Shown: positions 15,590-24,847, numbered from the stretch's first letter. The stretch: 55,574 bases of DNA from Pseudomonadota bacterium (GCA_023387815.1 JAEWHK010000078.1:1-55574), one strand, 5' to 3'. A program made the numbers and translations. Notes: generated by a model not told the origin, from the sequence alone.

Positions 15590-16477
15590 TTATAAAGCAG
15601 TGCTGTTACGGTACTGCGCAACCAGGCGGTCAATATCGATTTCACTTGAAAAGACGGTGACCGCGGGCCCGCGCATGGTGATATTGTTGCCATCCCACGA
15701 AATGTTGAGATCACCGCCGCGCGTGTGAACAGTGACGGGCGATTCCAGACGACCACGACGAATGCCCGCCACGACGGCAGCGCAGGCGCCGGTGCCGCAG
15801 GCCAGCGTTTCGCCGGCACCTCTTTCATAGACACGCAACTGAATGGTTTGCGGGTCCATAATCTGCATGAACCCGGCATTGACCCGATGGGCGAACCGAG
15901 GATGGGATTCAATGAGGGGGCCCTGAATGGCAACAGGCGCCTCGGCCACATTACTGACGATCTGAACGGCATGCGGATTGGATATGGCGACCAGAGACAG
16001 GAGTGCGGTGTCACCATTATCCAGCGGCAGTGACCAGAGCGTGTCTTCGTGTTCTGTGCTGCTGGAAAGATCTGTGGTGTCAAACGCGACGGCTTCGGGT
16101 TCAAAACGTGTTTGCCCCAAGCTGACCGACACGGTGCCATCCGACGCTTCTTCCAGCACAATCAGGCCGGTTGCGATTTCCGCCTTTAACGGGTTGCGCG
16201 AAGAGAGCTTCTGCTCATGCACAAAGCGGACAAAGCAGCGCGCACCATTGCCACAATGCTCCACTTCGCTGCCGTCTGCATTGAAGATGCGGTAGCGGAA
16301 GTCGGCCTCTGGATGGCTGGGGGTTTCAACAAGCAGGATCTGGTCGGCGCCAATGCCGAACTGACGATGGGCCAGTGCCCGCGCGCGTTCAGGCGTCATG
16401 TCTATGGACTGACGAACGCCATCGAGCACGACAAAGTCGTTGCCTGCACCGTGCATTTTTGAAAAGGACCAGATCAT
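15590..16477 (-). CDS. dapF: Diaminopimelate epimerase DapF
   Basis: Converts LL- to meso-diaminopimelate for lysine and peptidoglycan synthesis. The product has 295 residues, with the family start (FSKMHGAGNDFVVLDG) and the two catalytic cysteines C75 (EHCGNGARC) and C227 (LACGTGAC). ATG 16477 was chosen because homologues begin M-W-x-F-x-KMHG. A longer frame adds a hydrophobic tail without homology. It ends 12 bases before the DUF484 gene. Confidence 0.96.
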   Translation of the reverse strand: MIWSFSKMHGAGNDFVVLDGVRQSIDMTPERARALAHRQFGIGADQILLVETPSHPEADFRYRIFNADGSEVEHCGNGARCFVRFVHEQKLSSRNPLKAEIATGLIVLEEASDGTVSVSLGQTRFEPEAVAFDTTDLSSSTEHEDTLWSLPLDNGDTALLSLVAISNPHAVQIVSNVAEAPVAIQGPLIESHPRFAHRVNAGFMQIMDPQTIQLRVYERGAGETLACGTGACAAVVAGIRRGRLESPVTVHTRGGDLNISWDGNNITMRGPAVTVFSSEIDIDRLVAQYRNSTAL

Positions 16478-16550
16478 TGCAGTTAATTCCAGAATCAATA
16501 TCGCTATTATCGCCCATCCGGTGCCACAGCACCACACCGGTATTACCGAA

Positions 16551-17432
16551 TCAGTAGAATTTCTCTTCCCCGACTGGGCGGGTCTTGAAGCGGCGATGCA
16601 CCCAATAGTATTGAGGCGGATCGGGGCGGATCCAGTTTTCGAGCTGCTGGTTGCAGAAAAGCGTGGCCTCTTCCAGGCTCATTTGCCCGGGGAAATTCTC
16701 AAATGGGGGAAGTACACGGGTATGGTACTGGCCCGTCGTCTTGTCCCAGCGTGTCACGATAGGAATGATATTGGCTTTCCAGGTTCGCGCAATCTGTGCG
16801 GTTGCGGGCAGGGTCGCGGCAGGGACGCCGAAGAAGGGCACAAAGATCGCGCCTTCGCGGCCAAAATCCATATCGGGCAGGTAATACACAACCGCACCAT
16901 CGCGCATCAGGCGCAGCAGCGGGCGGATTCCCTGCTTGCGGGAGATCTGGGTCACATCGTTGAAGCGCCCGCGTCCTTTGATCATGATGGCATCCACCTG
17001 CGGGTCCGATGCCGGCGTATACATGGTGGCGGACCTGGGCAGGTGCATGGACAGAATGGTTGCGGCGGCATCCAGTCCGGCAAAATGCGGAGCGAAAAGC
17101 AGGGTCGGCTGCGCTGAGTCCATGCTTTTCTGGATATGTTCGAAGCCTTCAAGATGAACCAGGCGACGGATTTTTTCTTCGGATCCATACCACAGTACGG
17201 CACGATCAATGATGGTCTGTGCAAGGATTCGGAAGTGCTCGCGCGTCCATTGCTGGCGCTGTTGCTGCGACGCCTCCGGAAAACACAGTTCCAGATTTTT
17301 GCTGACGATGAACCGGCGCCGGCCCATCAGCCGGTACGTGAGACTTGCGCAGACGCGGCCCAGCGCAAGACGCAGGCTGTCAGGCAGGAGGTTGATACAG
17401 CGGAAAAGAAAAACAAGAATGGCGGATTTCAT
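16551..17432 (-). CDS. Lipid A biosynthesis lauroyl acyltransferase (LpxL/HtrB family)
   Basis: Inner-membrane enzyme that adds a secondary acyl chain to Kdo-lipid A. The product has 293 residues: an N-terminal hydrophobic anchor (ILVFLFRCINLLPDSL) and the catalytic HX4D motif HFAGLD (H116/D121). Burkholderiales often carry two such paralogues and I cannot tell LpxL1 from LpxL2 here. ATG 17432 was preferred over a TTG 13 codons upstream. The order metK/lpxL/dapF is common in the family. Confidence 0.9.
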   Translation of the reverse strand: MKSAILVFLFRCINLLPDSLRLALGRVCASLTYRLMGRRRFIVSKNLELCFPEASQQQRQQWTREHFRILAQTIIDRAVLWYGSEEKIRRLVHLEGFEHIQKSMDSAQPTLLFAPHFAGLDAAATILSMHLPRSATMYTPASDPQVDAIMIKGRGRFNDVTQISRKQGIRPLLRLMRDGAVVYYLPDMDFGREGAIFVPFFGVPAATLPATAQIARTWKANIIPIVTRWDKTTGQYHTRVLPPFENFPGQMSLEEATLFCNQQLENWIRPDPPQYYWVHRRFKTRPVGEEKFY

Positions 17433-17975
17433 ACGGGTCAAACATAAACGGGCCGAATGGGACAGGCCCAAGTCTGATCGATTGTAACGGAGAACCTGTC
17501 AGCCATGTTTGATGTGAAAACCAATGCTTAAAGACGGGATGAACAGGGTAGACCATCACCAGTCGGTTTGATTTCAGCTTACGTCAATCTGAAATGTGCA
17601 GCACCGGGCCTTCATTTTGGTTAACACAAACGAAATGACGTGCAAGAATGGCAAGTGTAATGATATATTCCTAGGGTATACCCTCACTCGAACCAGTGTA
17701 TCGCCTATCGGGCGAACTGGCGACAGCGTCTGAGTGGCTGACATTCTGGCCGGCCATTCCCTATCGCGTTCAGACTGCATGGTGTCGCAATGATTGTCTC
17801 CTTTCCGAATTCCCGCCGGGACCGCAGGCCCTTCATACGAAGCGTCACAGCCTGTACACGATCGTAATTATTCAGCGATGATTCCGCATTTCTGCCGGCG
17901 GCTTTGCCCTTGCACGCCAATGCCGGCCGGCACGCGGGGATCACCGCAAGCTGCAAGCATTTAACTGGAGTCATA
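17433..17975. other. Gene-free divergent interval between lipid A acyltransferase and PQQ dehydrogenase
   Basis: These 543 bases carry the promoters of two divergent genes. The only strong structure is the palindrome AGGGTATACCCT at 17673-17684, preceded by TGATATATTC. No terminator, RNA gene or supported coding frame was found; the frames present are short and have no ribosome site. Confidence 0.5.
17673..17684. promoter_or_regulatory. 12-bp perfect palindrome, possible operator
   Basis: AGGGTATACCCT is a perfect inverted repeat 292 bases upstream of the PQQ dehydrogenase and 241 bases upstream of the acyltransferase. It lies in the only AT-rich patch of the interval. The binding protein is unknown. 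Confidence 0.35.
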
Positions 17976-20447
17976 ATGATTAATAAACTAACAAGCCTCG
18001 TCATTGCGATAGTGGGCCTGGCCATGCTGTACATGGGTGGCCGCCTGCTGTTGGTTGGCGGGTCGGTCTTCTATGTGATCATGGCCATTGGTCTGCTGAT
18101 CACAGCTGTCATGCTTTTTCTGAAAAAGAAAAGTGCGCTCTCAATCTACGCCGTGCTCATGTGGGTTGTGGTTGCCTGGACGATTTACGAAGTCGGCTTC
18201 GACAAATGGCAATGGATACCGCGTGGCGACATCATCGGCATTATCGGTGTCTGGCTCGCCCTGCCATGGATCGTTCGGCCTTTGTATCGTGCTGACAGTT
18301 CCACTGGGGTTCGTTCATTTCATCCCTTCCTGGGCGGCACCGTCATTGCTGTTATTGCAATTGTGATAGGGCTGATGTTTTATGATCCTTATCCGCAGCA
18401 AGGCAATATTGCCACAGAACGCAACACGACTGCCGATGCCGTGGCGCAGAATGACTGGGCAGCCTATGGCGGCGACAATAATGGACAGCGCTTTTCAAAT
18501 CTGAACCAGATCAGCAAGGACAACGTGGGTGATCTGGAGGTGGCGTGGACCTATCATACCGGCGACACACGTCAGGATGATGATGCAAGCGAATACACGT
18601 TCGAGGCAACGCCACTGAAAGTCAATGATACGGTTTACTTCTGCACGCCACATAATGAAGTTCATGCACTGAACCCCGAGACCGGCGAATTGAAATGGAA
18701 GTACACGCCGAGCAAGGATCGTTCATACCTGCAGCAGCATCAGACATGTCGTGGTGTCAGCTACTTTGCCGGCAATAATGATTCTGCCGCCGCACAGACG
18801 AACCCGGCACCTGAGACACAGGCGACCGCGGATTCTGCTGCTCAGGCAACTGCGTCAACAGATGCGCCCGCAGGGCAGACACAGGCGACCGCCAGTGAGG
18901 GTACGGCAGCATGCAGCAAACGTATTTTCAACGCGACCACCGATGCCAAACTGATTGCACTGGATGCCGATACCGGCAAACCTTGCGCGGATTTTGGGCA
19001 GGATGGCATCGTCGATCTGCGCGAGAACATGGGTGAGATTCGTCCGCATGCACTCATGCAGACGGCCGCACCGCTGGTGGCTGGCAAGCTGGTGATTGTG
19101 GGCGGATCAGTGATGGATAATGGCTATGACGCCGGCAATCCTTCGGGCGTGATTCGCGCCTACGACGCGATAACAGGCAAACTGGTGTGGAACTTTGATC
19201 CGGCCAATCCCGAGAACACACAACCTATTGCCCAGGGCCAGACCTATCCCCAGGATACGCCCGTTGCCTGGACTACGCTAAGCGCTGACCTGAAAAACGG
19301 GCTGGTTTACGTGCCATTTGGCAATGCCTCTCCGGATGAGCTTGGCACCCGTCGCGATATGAACAGCAATACTGAAAAGTTTCGCGATACGCTGGTTGCC
19401 CTTGATCTGAACACAGGAACATTCAAATGGCTCTTCCAGTCTTCGAAACACGACCTGTGGGACCGTGATAATCCTTCCCAGGCATCGTTGCTGGATATCA
19501 ACTATCAGGGAAAAATGACGCCAGCACTGGTGTTGCCAACCAAGACAGGTAACTTGTTTGTGCTGAACCGGCTTACCGGTGAGCCCGTTTATCCAATCAA
19601 GAATGTGGACGTTTCCACCAAGGGCATCGAAGGCGAGAAGTATTCACCGACACAGCCCGTTTCGGCATTGAACTTTATTCCGGATCCGCTGCAGGAAAAA
19701 TCCATGTGGGGTATAACGCCGTTTGATCAAATGGCGTGCCGCATTGAGTTCAAATCACTTCGATATGATGGCAACCCATGGACGCCACCTACCGAGAAGG
19801 GATCGCTGATTTTCCCCGGCAATATCGGTGTATTCAATTGGGGTTCGGTCGCGGTGGATCCGCAGCGTCAGATCCTGGTGGCTTCGCCCGTGCGCCTGGC
19901 CTATAAATACAATCTGATCAAGCGGGATGCGCAGACGACCGACAAACGTCTCTTCACCAAAGAGGATACGCCTTACTGGAATGAAAATTTCGAAGGCGAT
20001 TACGCGATCAAGATCAGCCAGCTTGCCTCTGACCTGGGTGTGCCATGCATTGCGCCTCCATGGGGGCGTATGGTGGGTGTAGACCTGACCACAGGTAAAA
20101 CGGAATGGCTGCGCCGCGTTGGCACAACCAAGAATCTGAAAACCACCTTCCTGCCCGGCCGCTTCCCGATTGGTTTCCCCATGGGTATGGTCGCGCACGG
20201 CGGACCGCTGCTGACCGGTGGTGATCTGGTATTCCACGGCGCAACAGCAGACAATTTCTTCCGGGCCTATGATGTCAATACCGGTAAATTGCTGTGGGAA
20301 ACGGAACTGCCTGCCGGCGGACAGGCAACGCCTTCTACCTATATGGGCGCAGACAACAAGCAGTATGTGATTATTGCTGCGGGTGGTCACGGTTCCCTGG
20401 GTACCAAAGGTGGCGATGCTGTCGTGGCCTATCGTCTGAAGAAGTAA
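17976..20447 (+). CDS. Membrane-bound PQQ-dependent dehydrogenase (glucose/quinate/shikimate family)
   Basis: Quinoprotein that oxidises a sugar or cyclitol in the periplasm and passes electrons to ubiquinone. The product has 823 residues: about five membrane helices in the first 140, then the periplasmic eight-bladed propeller starting at NDWAAYGGDNNGQRFS. Family signatures such as HDLWDRDNPSQ and the C-terminal GGHGSLGTKGGDAVVAY are present. A GGAG ribosome site precedes ATG 17976. Residues 267-311 hold an Ala/Thr/Gln-rich insertion between TCRGVSYF and CSKRIFNATTDAKL. Whether the substrate is glucose (Gcd) or quinate (QuiA) cannot be settled by eye. PQQ synthesis genes are not in the window. 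Confidence 0.9.
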   Translation: MINKLTSLVIAIVGLAMLYMGGRLLLVGGSVFYVIMAIGLLITAVMLFLKKKSALSIYAVLMWVVVAWTIYEVGFDKWQWIPRGDIIGIIGVWLALPWIVRPLYRADSSTGVRSFHPFLGGTVIAVIAIVIGLMFYDPYPQQGNIATERNTTADAVAQNDWAAYGGDNNGQRFSNLNQISKDNVGDLEVAWTYHTGDTRQDDDASEYTFEATPLKVNDTVYFCTPHNEVHALNPETGELKWKYTPSKDRSYLQQHQTCRGVSYFAGNNDSAAAQTNPAPETQATADSAAQATASTDAPAGQTQATASEGTAACSKRIFNATTDAKLIALDADTGKPCADFGQDGIVDLRENMGEIRPHALMQTAAPLVAGKLVIVGGSVMDNGYDAGNPSGVIRAYDAITGKLVWNFDPANPENTQPIAQGQTYPQDTPVAWTTLSADLKNGLVYVPFGNASPDELGTRRDMNSNTEKFRDTLVALDLNTGTFKWLFQSSKHDLWDRDNPSQASLLDINYQGKMTPALVLPTKTGNLFVLNRLTGEPVYPIKNVDVSTKGIEGEKYSPTQPVSALNFIPDPLQEKSMWGITPFDQMACRIEFKSLRYDGNPWTPPTEKGSLIFPGNIGVFNWGSVAVDPQRQILVASPVRLAYKYNLIKRDAQTTDKRLFTKEDTPYWNENFEGDYAIKISQLASDLGVPCIAPPWGRMVGVDLTTGKTEWLRRVGTTKNLKTTFLPGRFPIGFPMGMVAHGGPLLTGGDLVFHGATADNFFRAYDVNTGKLLWETELPAGGQATPSTYMGADNKQYVIIAAGGHGSLGTKGGDAVVAYRLKK

Positions 20448-20535
20448 GGCAGCAGCCATTGTCAGTCGGTGTGGCAGGCAGAATCATTGCCTTGCATGCC
20501 GCGCCGGCTGGCGCTGCCGCCTTTTATCTGTTGGC

Positions 20536-20558
20536 GTCAGGGTTTTTAAAACCCTGAC
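20536..20558. terminator. Perfect 11-bp inverted repeat after PQQ dehydrogenase
   Basis: GTCAGGGTTTT and AAAACCCTGAC flank a single T, about 90 bases after the dehydrogenase stop and 208 before metK. T-rich on one arm, A-rich on the other, without a separate U tract, so it is either a bidirectional terminator or an operator. Confidence 0.4.
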
Positions 20559-20586
20559 AGTCAATTTGTCATAAAATGATTTTCAC

Positions 20587-20737
20587 GTCGCTGAGTTAAC
20601 CGACAACTTGCGGGGCGACTAACGGATTCTTTTCTGCCAGGGAAGTTGCTGCAGATCAGGGTTTCCGGATACATTCCGCTAAAGCGTCGCGCCAGTAGTC
20701 ATCACCATCGGTGCTTCGCGTTCTGAGAATGTCGGTT
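20587..20737 (+). promoter_or_regulatory. Possible structured metK leader (pseudoknot potential)
   Basis: GTCGC (20587-20591) can pair with GCGAC (20615-20619). The enclosed CAACTT (20604-20609) can pair with AAGTTG (20643-20648), giving an H-type pseudoknot. A competing pairing is AACCGAC (20598-20604) with GTCGGTT (20731-20737), just before the metK start. This resembles riboswitch logic and a metK leader would be a natural SAM target, but the sequence does not match a SAM class I can name. Confidence 0.3.
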
Positions 20738-20766
20738 TTGTTTAGACACTATTCATTGGACGCAAC

Positions 20767-21933
20767 ATGGCCCACAACGATTTTCTATTTACTTCCGAAT
20801 CCGTATCCGAAGGTCACCCCGACAAGGTTGCTGACCAGATTTCCGACGCCATTCTTGACGCGCTGCTCGAGCAGGATCCCAACTCCCGCGTCGCTGCTGA
20901 AACCCTTTGCAATACCGGCCTGGTCGTACTGGCTGGCGAGATCAGCACCAAGGCCAATATCGACTATATCCAGATCGCCCGCGACACCATCAAGCGTATT
21001 GGCTATGACAATACTGATTATGGTATTGATTACAAGGGCTGCGCTGTGCTTGTGGCTTATGACAAGCAGTCACCGGATATCGCTCAGGGCGTTGATCGCA
21101 GCGAAGAAGAAATCCTGAATCAGGGTGCGGGCGACCAGGGTCTGATGTTCGGCTTTGCCTGCGACGAAACCCCTGATCTCATGCCTGCGCCAATCTGGTA
21201 TGCCCACCGTCTGGTACAGCGTCAGAGCGAACTGCGCAAAGATGGTCGTCTGCCATGGCTGCGTCCCGATGCCAAATCACAAGTGACATTCCGCTATGTT
21301 GATGGCAAACCGGTAGAGGTCAATACGGTTGTGCTGTCTACTCAGCATGCTCCCGATATCTCCCAGAATGACATCCGTGAGGCCGTGATCGAAGAAATCA
21401 TCAAGCCCACTTTTGCCGATGGCCTGATTACGCCGGACACCAAATTCCTGATCAATCCTACCGGTAAGTTCATTATCGGCGGACCGCAAGGCGATTGCGG
21501 CCTGACCGGACGCAAGATTATTGTTGATACTTACGGCGGTGCGTGCCCTCATGGCGGCGGCGCTTTCTCAGGCAAGGATCCGTCCAAGGTGGACCGCTCT
21601 GCAGCCTACGCAGCCCGCTATGTCGCCAAGAATATTGTGGCTGCCGGTCTGGCACGTCAATGCCAGATCCAGGTCAGCTATGCCATTGGTGTGGCCGAGC
21701 CGATCAACATCACCGTCTATACGGAAGGCACAGGTGTGATTCCCGATGACGAGATCGCAAAACTGGTCCGCGAGCATTTTGATCTGCGTCCGCGCGGCAT
21801 CGTGCAGATGCTGGATCTGCTGCGTCCTATCTACACAAAATCTGCAGCCTATGGCCACTTTGGCCGCTCCGAGCCCGAGTTCAGCTGGGAAGCCGTAGAC
21901 AAGGCAGACACTCTGAAAAAAGCCATTGCTTAA
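20767..21933 (+). CDS. metK: S-adenosylmethionine synthetase MetK
   Basis: Makes SAM from methionine and ATP. The product has 388 residues, full length, with ESVSEGHPDK at the N-terminus, GAGDQGLMFG, and the P-loop-like GGGAFSGKDPSKVDRS. It leads the methionine-cycle block metK, ahcY, holin-4, metF, all on one strand. A separate promoter and SAH riboswitch begin right after its stop, so ahcY has its own control. Confidence 0.97.
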   Translation: MAHNDFLFTSESVSEGHPDKVADQISDAILDALLEQDPNSRVAAETLCNTGLVVLAGEISTKANIDYIQIARDTIKRIGYDNTDYGIDYKGCAVLVAYDKQSPDIAQGVDRSEEEILNQGAGDQGLMFGFACDETPDLMPAPIWYAHRLVQRQSELRKDGRLPWLRPDAKSQVTFRYVDGKPVEVNTVVLSTQHAPDISQNDIREAVIEEIIKPTFADGLITPDTKFLINPTGKFIIGGPQGDCGLTGRKIIVDTYGGACPHGGGAFSGKDPSKVDRSAAYAARYVAKNIVAAGLARQCQIQVSYAIGVAEPINITVYTEGTGVIPDDEIAKLVREHFDLRPRGIVQMLDLLRPIYTKSAAYGHFGRSEPEFSWEAVDKADTLKKAIA

Positions 21934-21935
21934 GG

Positions 21936-21941
21936 TATAAT
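21936..21941 (+). promoter_or_regulatory. -10 box of the ahcY promoter
   Basis: A perfect TATAAT lies directly after the metK stop codon and 8 bases before the riboswitch P1 stem, which puts the transcript start at the riboswitch 5' end. No good -35 hexamer was found at the expected spacing. Confidence 0.65.
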
Positions 21942-21948
21942 CATCGTG

Positions 21949-22025
21949 TTCTGAGGGGCGTTGCGACATGACTCAATAGTCATGCCAGGCTCAGAATACG
22001 ATCAGGTAACGAACTGCGCTCATCA
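21949..22025 (+). promoter_or_regulatory. SAH (S-adenosylhomocysteine) riboswitch
   Basis: P1 is TTCTGAG/CTCAGAA (21949-21955 and 21990-21996). P2 is CATGACT/AGTCATG (21967-21973 and 21978-21984) closed by CAAT. The conserved core GAGGGGCGTTGCGAC and the 3' strand GCCAGGCTCAG match the SAH riboswitch consensus, and AACGAACTGCGCTCA provides the downstream pseudoknot strand. It sits in the ahcY leader, the usual place for this class, and turns on ahcY when SAH accumulates. Confidence 0.93.
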
Positions 22026-22101
22026 TATACTGCGTTGCTGGTCTATGGTGAAGCGCACTTACGCTCACATCGGCATCGCAGTATGTTTCAGGATGAATAC
22101 T

Positions 22102-23496
22102 ATGACTGCTGATTACAAAATTGCCGATATCGGGCTGGCCGACTGGGGCCGCCGCGAACTTTCCATTGCCGAAACCGAAATGCCTGGCCTGATGGCCACG
22201 CGCGAAGAATTCGCCAAATCCCAGCCTCTGAAAGGCGCACGCATTGCAGGCAGCCTGCACATGACCATTCAGACGGGCGTTCTCATTGAAACCCTCACTG
22301 CCCTTGGCGCTGAAGTGCGCTGGGCGTCATGCAATATTTTCTCTACCCAGGATCATGCAGCGGCAGCCATTGCCGCCAGTGGCGTGCCTGTGTTCGCGAT
22401 CAAAGGCGAGACGCTGGCTGACTACTGGGAATACACGCATCGTATTTTTGAATGGCCCGGTGAACAGGCCAATATGATTCTGGATGATGGCGGCGACGCC
22501 ACCACACTGCTGCACCTGGGTGCCAAGGCCGAGAAAGATATTTCCGTGCTGGACAACCCCGGCAGTGAAGAAGAAACCGTGCTGTTTGCCGCCATTCGCA
22601 AGCGCCTGGAAAAAGACGCAACCTGGTACTCCACCCGTCTGGCCAACATCATCGGCGTGACTGAAGAAACCACGACCGGTGTGCATCGTCTGTACCAGAT
22701 GGCGCAGAAAGGCGAACTGCAGATTCCGGCCATTAACGTCAATGACTCAGTCACAAAATCCAAGTTCGACAATCTCTACGGCTGCCGCGAATCGCTGGTC
22801 GACGGCATCAAGCGTGCCACTGACGTAATGGTTGCCGGGAAAATTGCCGTGGTTGCTGGTTTTGGTGATGTGGGTAAAGGCTGCGCTCAGGCGCTGGCTG
22901 CACTGCGCGCTCAGGTCTGGGTCACTGAAATTGACCCCATCTGCGCCCTGCAGGCCTCCATGGAAGGCTACAAAGTGGTCACCATGGAAGAGGCTGCCGA
23001 CAAGGCCGATATTTTCGTGACCGCAACGGGCAATTATCACGTGATCACGCGCGAGCATATGGAGCGCATGAAAAACGAAGCCATCGTCTGCAATATCGGT
23101 CACTTCGATAATGAAATTGACGTAGCGTCGGTCGAAGACCTGGAGTGGGAAGAGATCAAGCCGCAGGTTGATCACATTATTTTCCCAGATGGCAAGCGTA
23201 TTATTCTCCTGGCTCAGGGACGTCTGGTCAATCTGGGTTGCGCAACCGGTCATCCTTCTTTTGTGATGTCCGCGTCATTCACCAACCAGACCATTGCGCA
23301 GATCGAACTCTTTACGAGAACAGCCGAATACAAGAAAGGTCAGGTCTATGTTCTTCCCAAGCATCTTGATGAAAAGGTTGCACGCCTGCATCTGAAGAAA
23401 CTGGGCGTGACGCTGACCGAACTGTCGCAGAAACAGGCCGACTATATCGGCGTGCCTGCGCAGGGACCATTCAAGCCCGATCATTATCGCTATTGA
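22102..23496 (+). CDS. ahcY: Adenosylhomocysteinase AhcY (SahH)
   Basis: NAD-dependent hydrolysis of S-adenosylhomocysteine to homocysteine and adenosine, which relieves inhibition of methyltransferases. The product has 464 residues, with VADYK-like start, the Rossmann motif AGFGDVGKGCAQAL and the C-terminal KPDHYRY typical of the enzyme. The start at 22102 (MTADYK) has AGGA 8 bases upstream; the ATG three codons earlier overlaps that site. It is preceded by the SAH riboswitch and followed by holin-4 and metF genes, probably in one transcript. Confidence 0.97.
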   Translation: MTADYKIADIGLADWGRRELSIAETEMPGLMATREEFAKSQPLKGARIAGSLHMTIQTGVLIETLTALGAEVRWASCNIFSTQDHAAAAIAASGVPVFAIKGETLADYWEYTHRIFEWPGEQANMILDDGGDATTLLHLGAKAEKDISVLDNPGSEEETVLFAAIRKRLEKDATWYSTRLANIIGVTEETTTGVHRLYQMAQKGELQIPAINVNDSVTKSKFDNLYGCRESLVDGIKRATDVMVAGKIAVVAGFGDVGKGCAQALAALRAQVWVTEIDPICALQASMEGYKVVTMEEAADKADIFVTATGNYHVITREHMERMKNEAIVCNIGHFDNEIDVASVEDLEWEEIKPQVDHIIFPDGKRIILLAQGRLVNLGCATGHPSFVMSASFTNQTIAQIELFTRTAEYKKGQVYVLPKHLDEKVARLHLKKLGVTLTELSQKQADYIGVPAQGPFKPDHYRY

Positions 23497-23604
23497 TAAC
23501 GTGCTGCAAGGTTGACTGCAACCCGCGGTATGATGATTACGGCTGTGATATATGATCGTGATTGCAGTTGTAATCTGCAATTATAGTTTTCAGTTGTGAT
23601 GTAA

Positions 23605-23622
23605 GGGCAGCTTCTGCTGCCC
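23605..23622 (+). other. Stable hairpin between ahcY and holin-4 gene
   Basis: GGGCAGC-TTCT-GCTGCCC forms a 7-bp GC-rich stem. A second inverted repeat, ATTGCAG/CTGCAAT (23561-23567 and 23575-23581), lies upstream. Neither has a U tract, so they may stabilise or process the ahcY mRNA instead of ending it. Confidence 0.45.
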
Positions 23623-23664
23623 GGGTATTGGTGTTTTATAAAGGGAAATTAAAGGAGAAGTAAT

Positions 23665-24000
23665 ATGACATTGCTGTTAACCTGGGTCCTGCAAGCGCTC
23701 GCCCTCATGATTGTTGCCTATATTCTGCCTGGTATTACCGTTACCAGTTTTGTCTCTGCACTTATTGCAGCTGTCATTCTGGGTCTGGTCAACACGGTGG
23801 TCTATCCCGTTCTTGCCATCCTGACATTGCCCATTACGGTTATCACGCTGGGTCTGTTCCTGCTAATACTCAACGTGCTCATGTTCTGGCTGGCCGGTTC
23901 GGTTTTCAATGGGTTCAAGGTGGATGGTTTCTGGTGGGCCGTGATTGGCGCGATACTGTATTCCATCATTTCCGCAATTTTGCTGAGTATTCTGAATTAA
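23665..24000 (+). CDS. Phage holin family 4 (YvlD-type) membrane protein
   Basis: A 111-residue protein of four hydrophobic segments with the conserved NTVVYPVLAILTLPITVITLG core of the PF04020 family. Despite the name these are mostly chromosomal membrane proteins of unknown role. An AAAGGAGAAG ribosome site is excellent. It is wedged between ahcY and metF, an arrangement common in Burkholderiales, and its stop is 4 bases before metF. Confidence 0.88.
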   Translation: MTLLLTWVLQALALMIVAYILPGITVTSFVSALIAAVILGLVNTVVYPVLAILTLPITVITLGLFLLILNVLMFWLAGSVFNGFKVDGFWWAVIGAILYSIISAILLSILN

Positions 24001-24004
24001 GTTT

Positions 24005-24847
24005 ATGAGTTCTTTTTCCGACGAGGCGTTCAGCCTGGAGTTCTTTCCGCCGCGTGATCAGGCATCACGCGAGCGGCTGGTCGGCTCGGCCAAGCAGTTA
24101 ATGGCAATGCACCCTCGTTATGTGAGTGTGACCTTTGGGGCAGGCGGATCCACCCGCGATGGCACGGCCGAAACCGTGTCCATGTTTTCGCAACTCGGGT
24201 GTGAAGCCGCCCCGCATTTGTCCTGCATCGGCGCCAGTAAATCATCTCTGGTGCAGTTGCTGGACCACTATAAAGAAAATGGGATCCGTCGCATTGTGGC
24301 CCTGCGTGGCGACCTGCCTTCGGGTATGGGCGGTAACGATTCCGATTATCGCTATGCCTCAGATCTGGTGCGATTGATTCGCGAGCATTCCGGCGACTGG
24401 TTTCACGTTGAAGTGGCGGCCTATCCCGAGATGCATCCGCAGGCTGACAGTCCCGAACAGGATCTGAATAATTTTGTGACCAAGGTCAATGCGGGCGCAA
24501 ACAGCGCGATCACACAGTATTTTTTCAATCCTGATGCGTATTTTGATTTTGCCAATCGTGCGGTTCAACGGGGTGTCACCATTCCCATCGTTCCCGGTAT
24601 CATGCCGATTACCAACCACACGCAGTTACTTCGATTCTCGCAAATGTGCGGCGCGGAAGTGCCACGCTGGATCAGGCTGCGTCTGGCGCAGTTCGGCGAT
24701 GACAAGGCATCCATCCGTGCTTTTGGTGCAGAGGTGGTCACCCAGCTTTGCCAGAAGCTGATCGATGGTGGCGTGCCTGGTATTCACTTCTATACGCTGA
24801 ACAACGCCGAGGCAACCCTCTCGGTGTGGAAAAATCTCAGTTATTGA
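24005..24847 (+). CDS. metF: 5,10-methylenetetrahydrofolate reductase MetF
   Basis: FAD enzyme that reduces methylene-THF to 5-methyl-THF, the methyl donor for MetE or MetH. The product has 280 residues, complete, with FSLEFFPPR, VSVTFGAGGSTR, ALRGDLP and the C-terminal GVPGIHFYTLNN. The start lies 4 bases after the preceding stop with no separate ribosome site, so translation is likely coupled. Its presence implies a folate-dependent methionine synthase elsewhere, in addition to MesD in this window. Confidence 0.96.
   Translation: MSSFSDEAFSLEFFPPRDQASRERLVGSAKQLMAMHPRYVSVTFGAGGSTRDGTAETVSMFSQLGCEAAPHLSCIGASKSSLVQLLDHYKENGIRRIVALRGDLPSGMGGNDSDYRYASDLVRLIREHSGDWFHVEVAAYPEMHPQADSPEQDLNNFVTKVNAGANSAITQYFFNPDAYFDFANRAVQRGVTIPIVPGIMPITNHTQLLRFSQMCGAEVPRWIRLRLAQFGDDKASIRAFGAEVVTQLCQKLIDGGVPGIHFYTLNNAEATLSVWKNLSY

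Noticed and set aside
23665..24000. Prophage gene (holin)
   Set aside because: The name holin is only a family label; no phage genes surround it, and the gene is a regular member of the ahcY-metF block.
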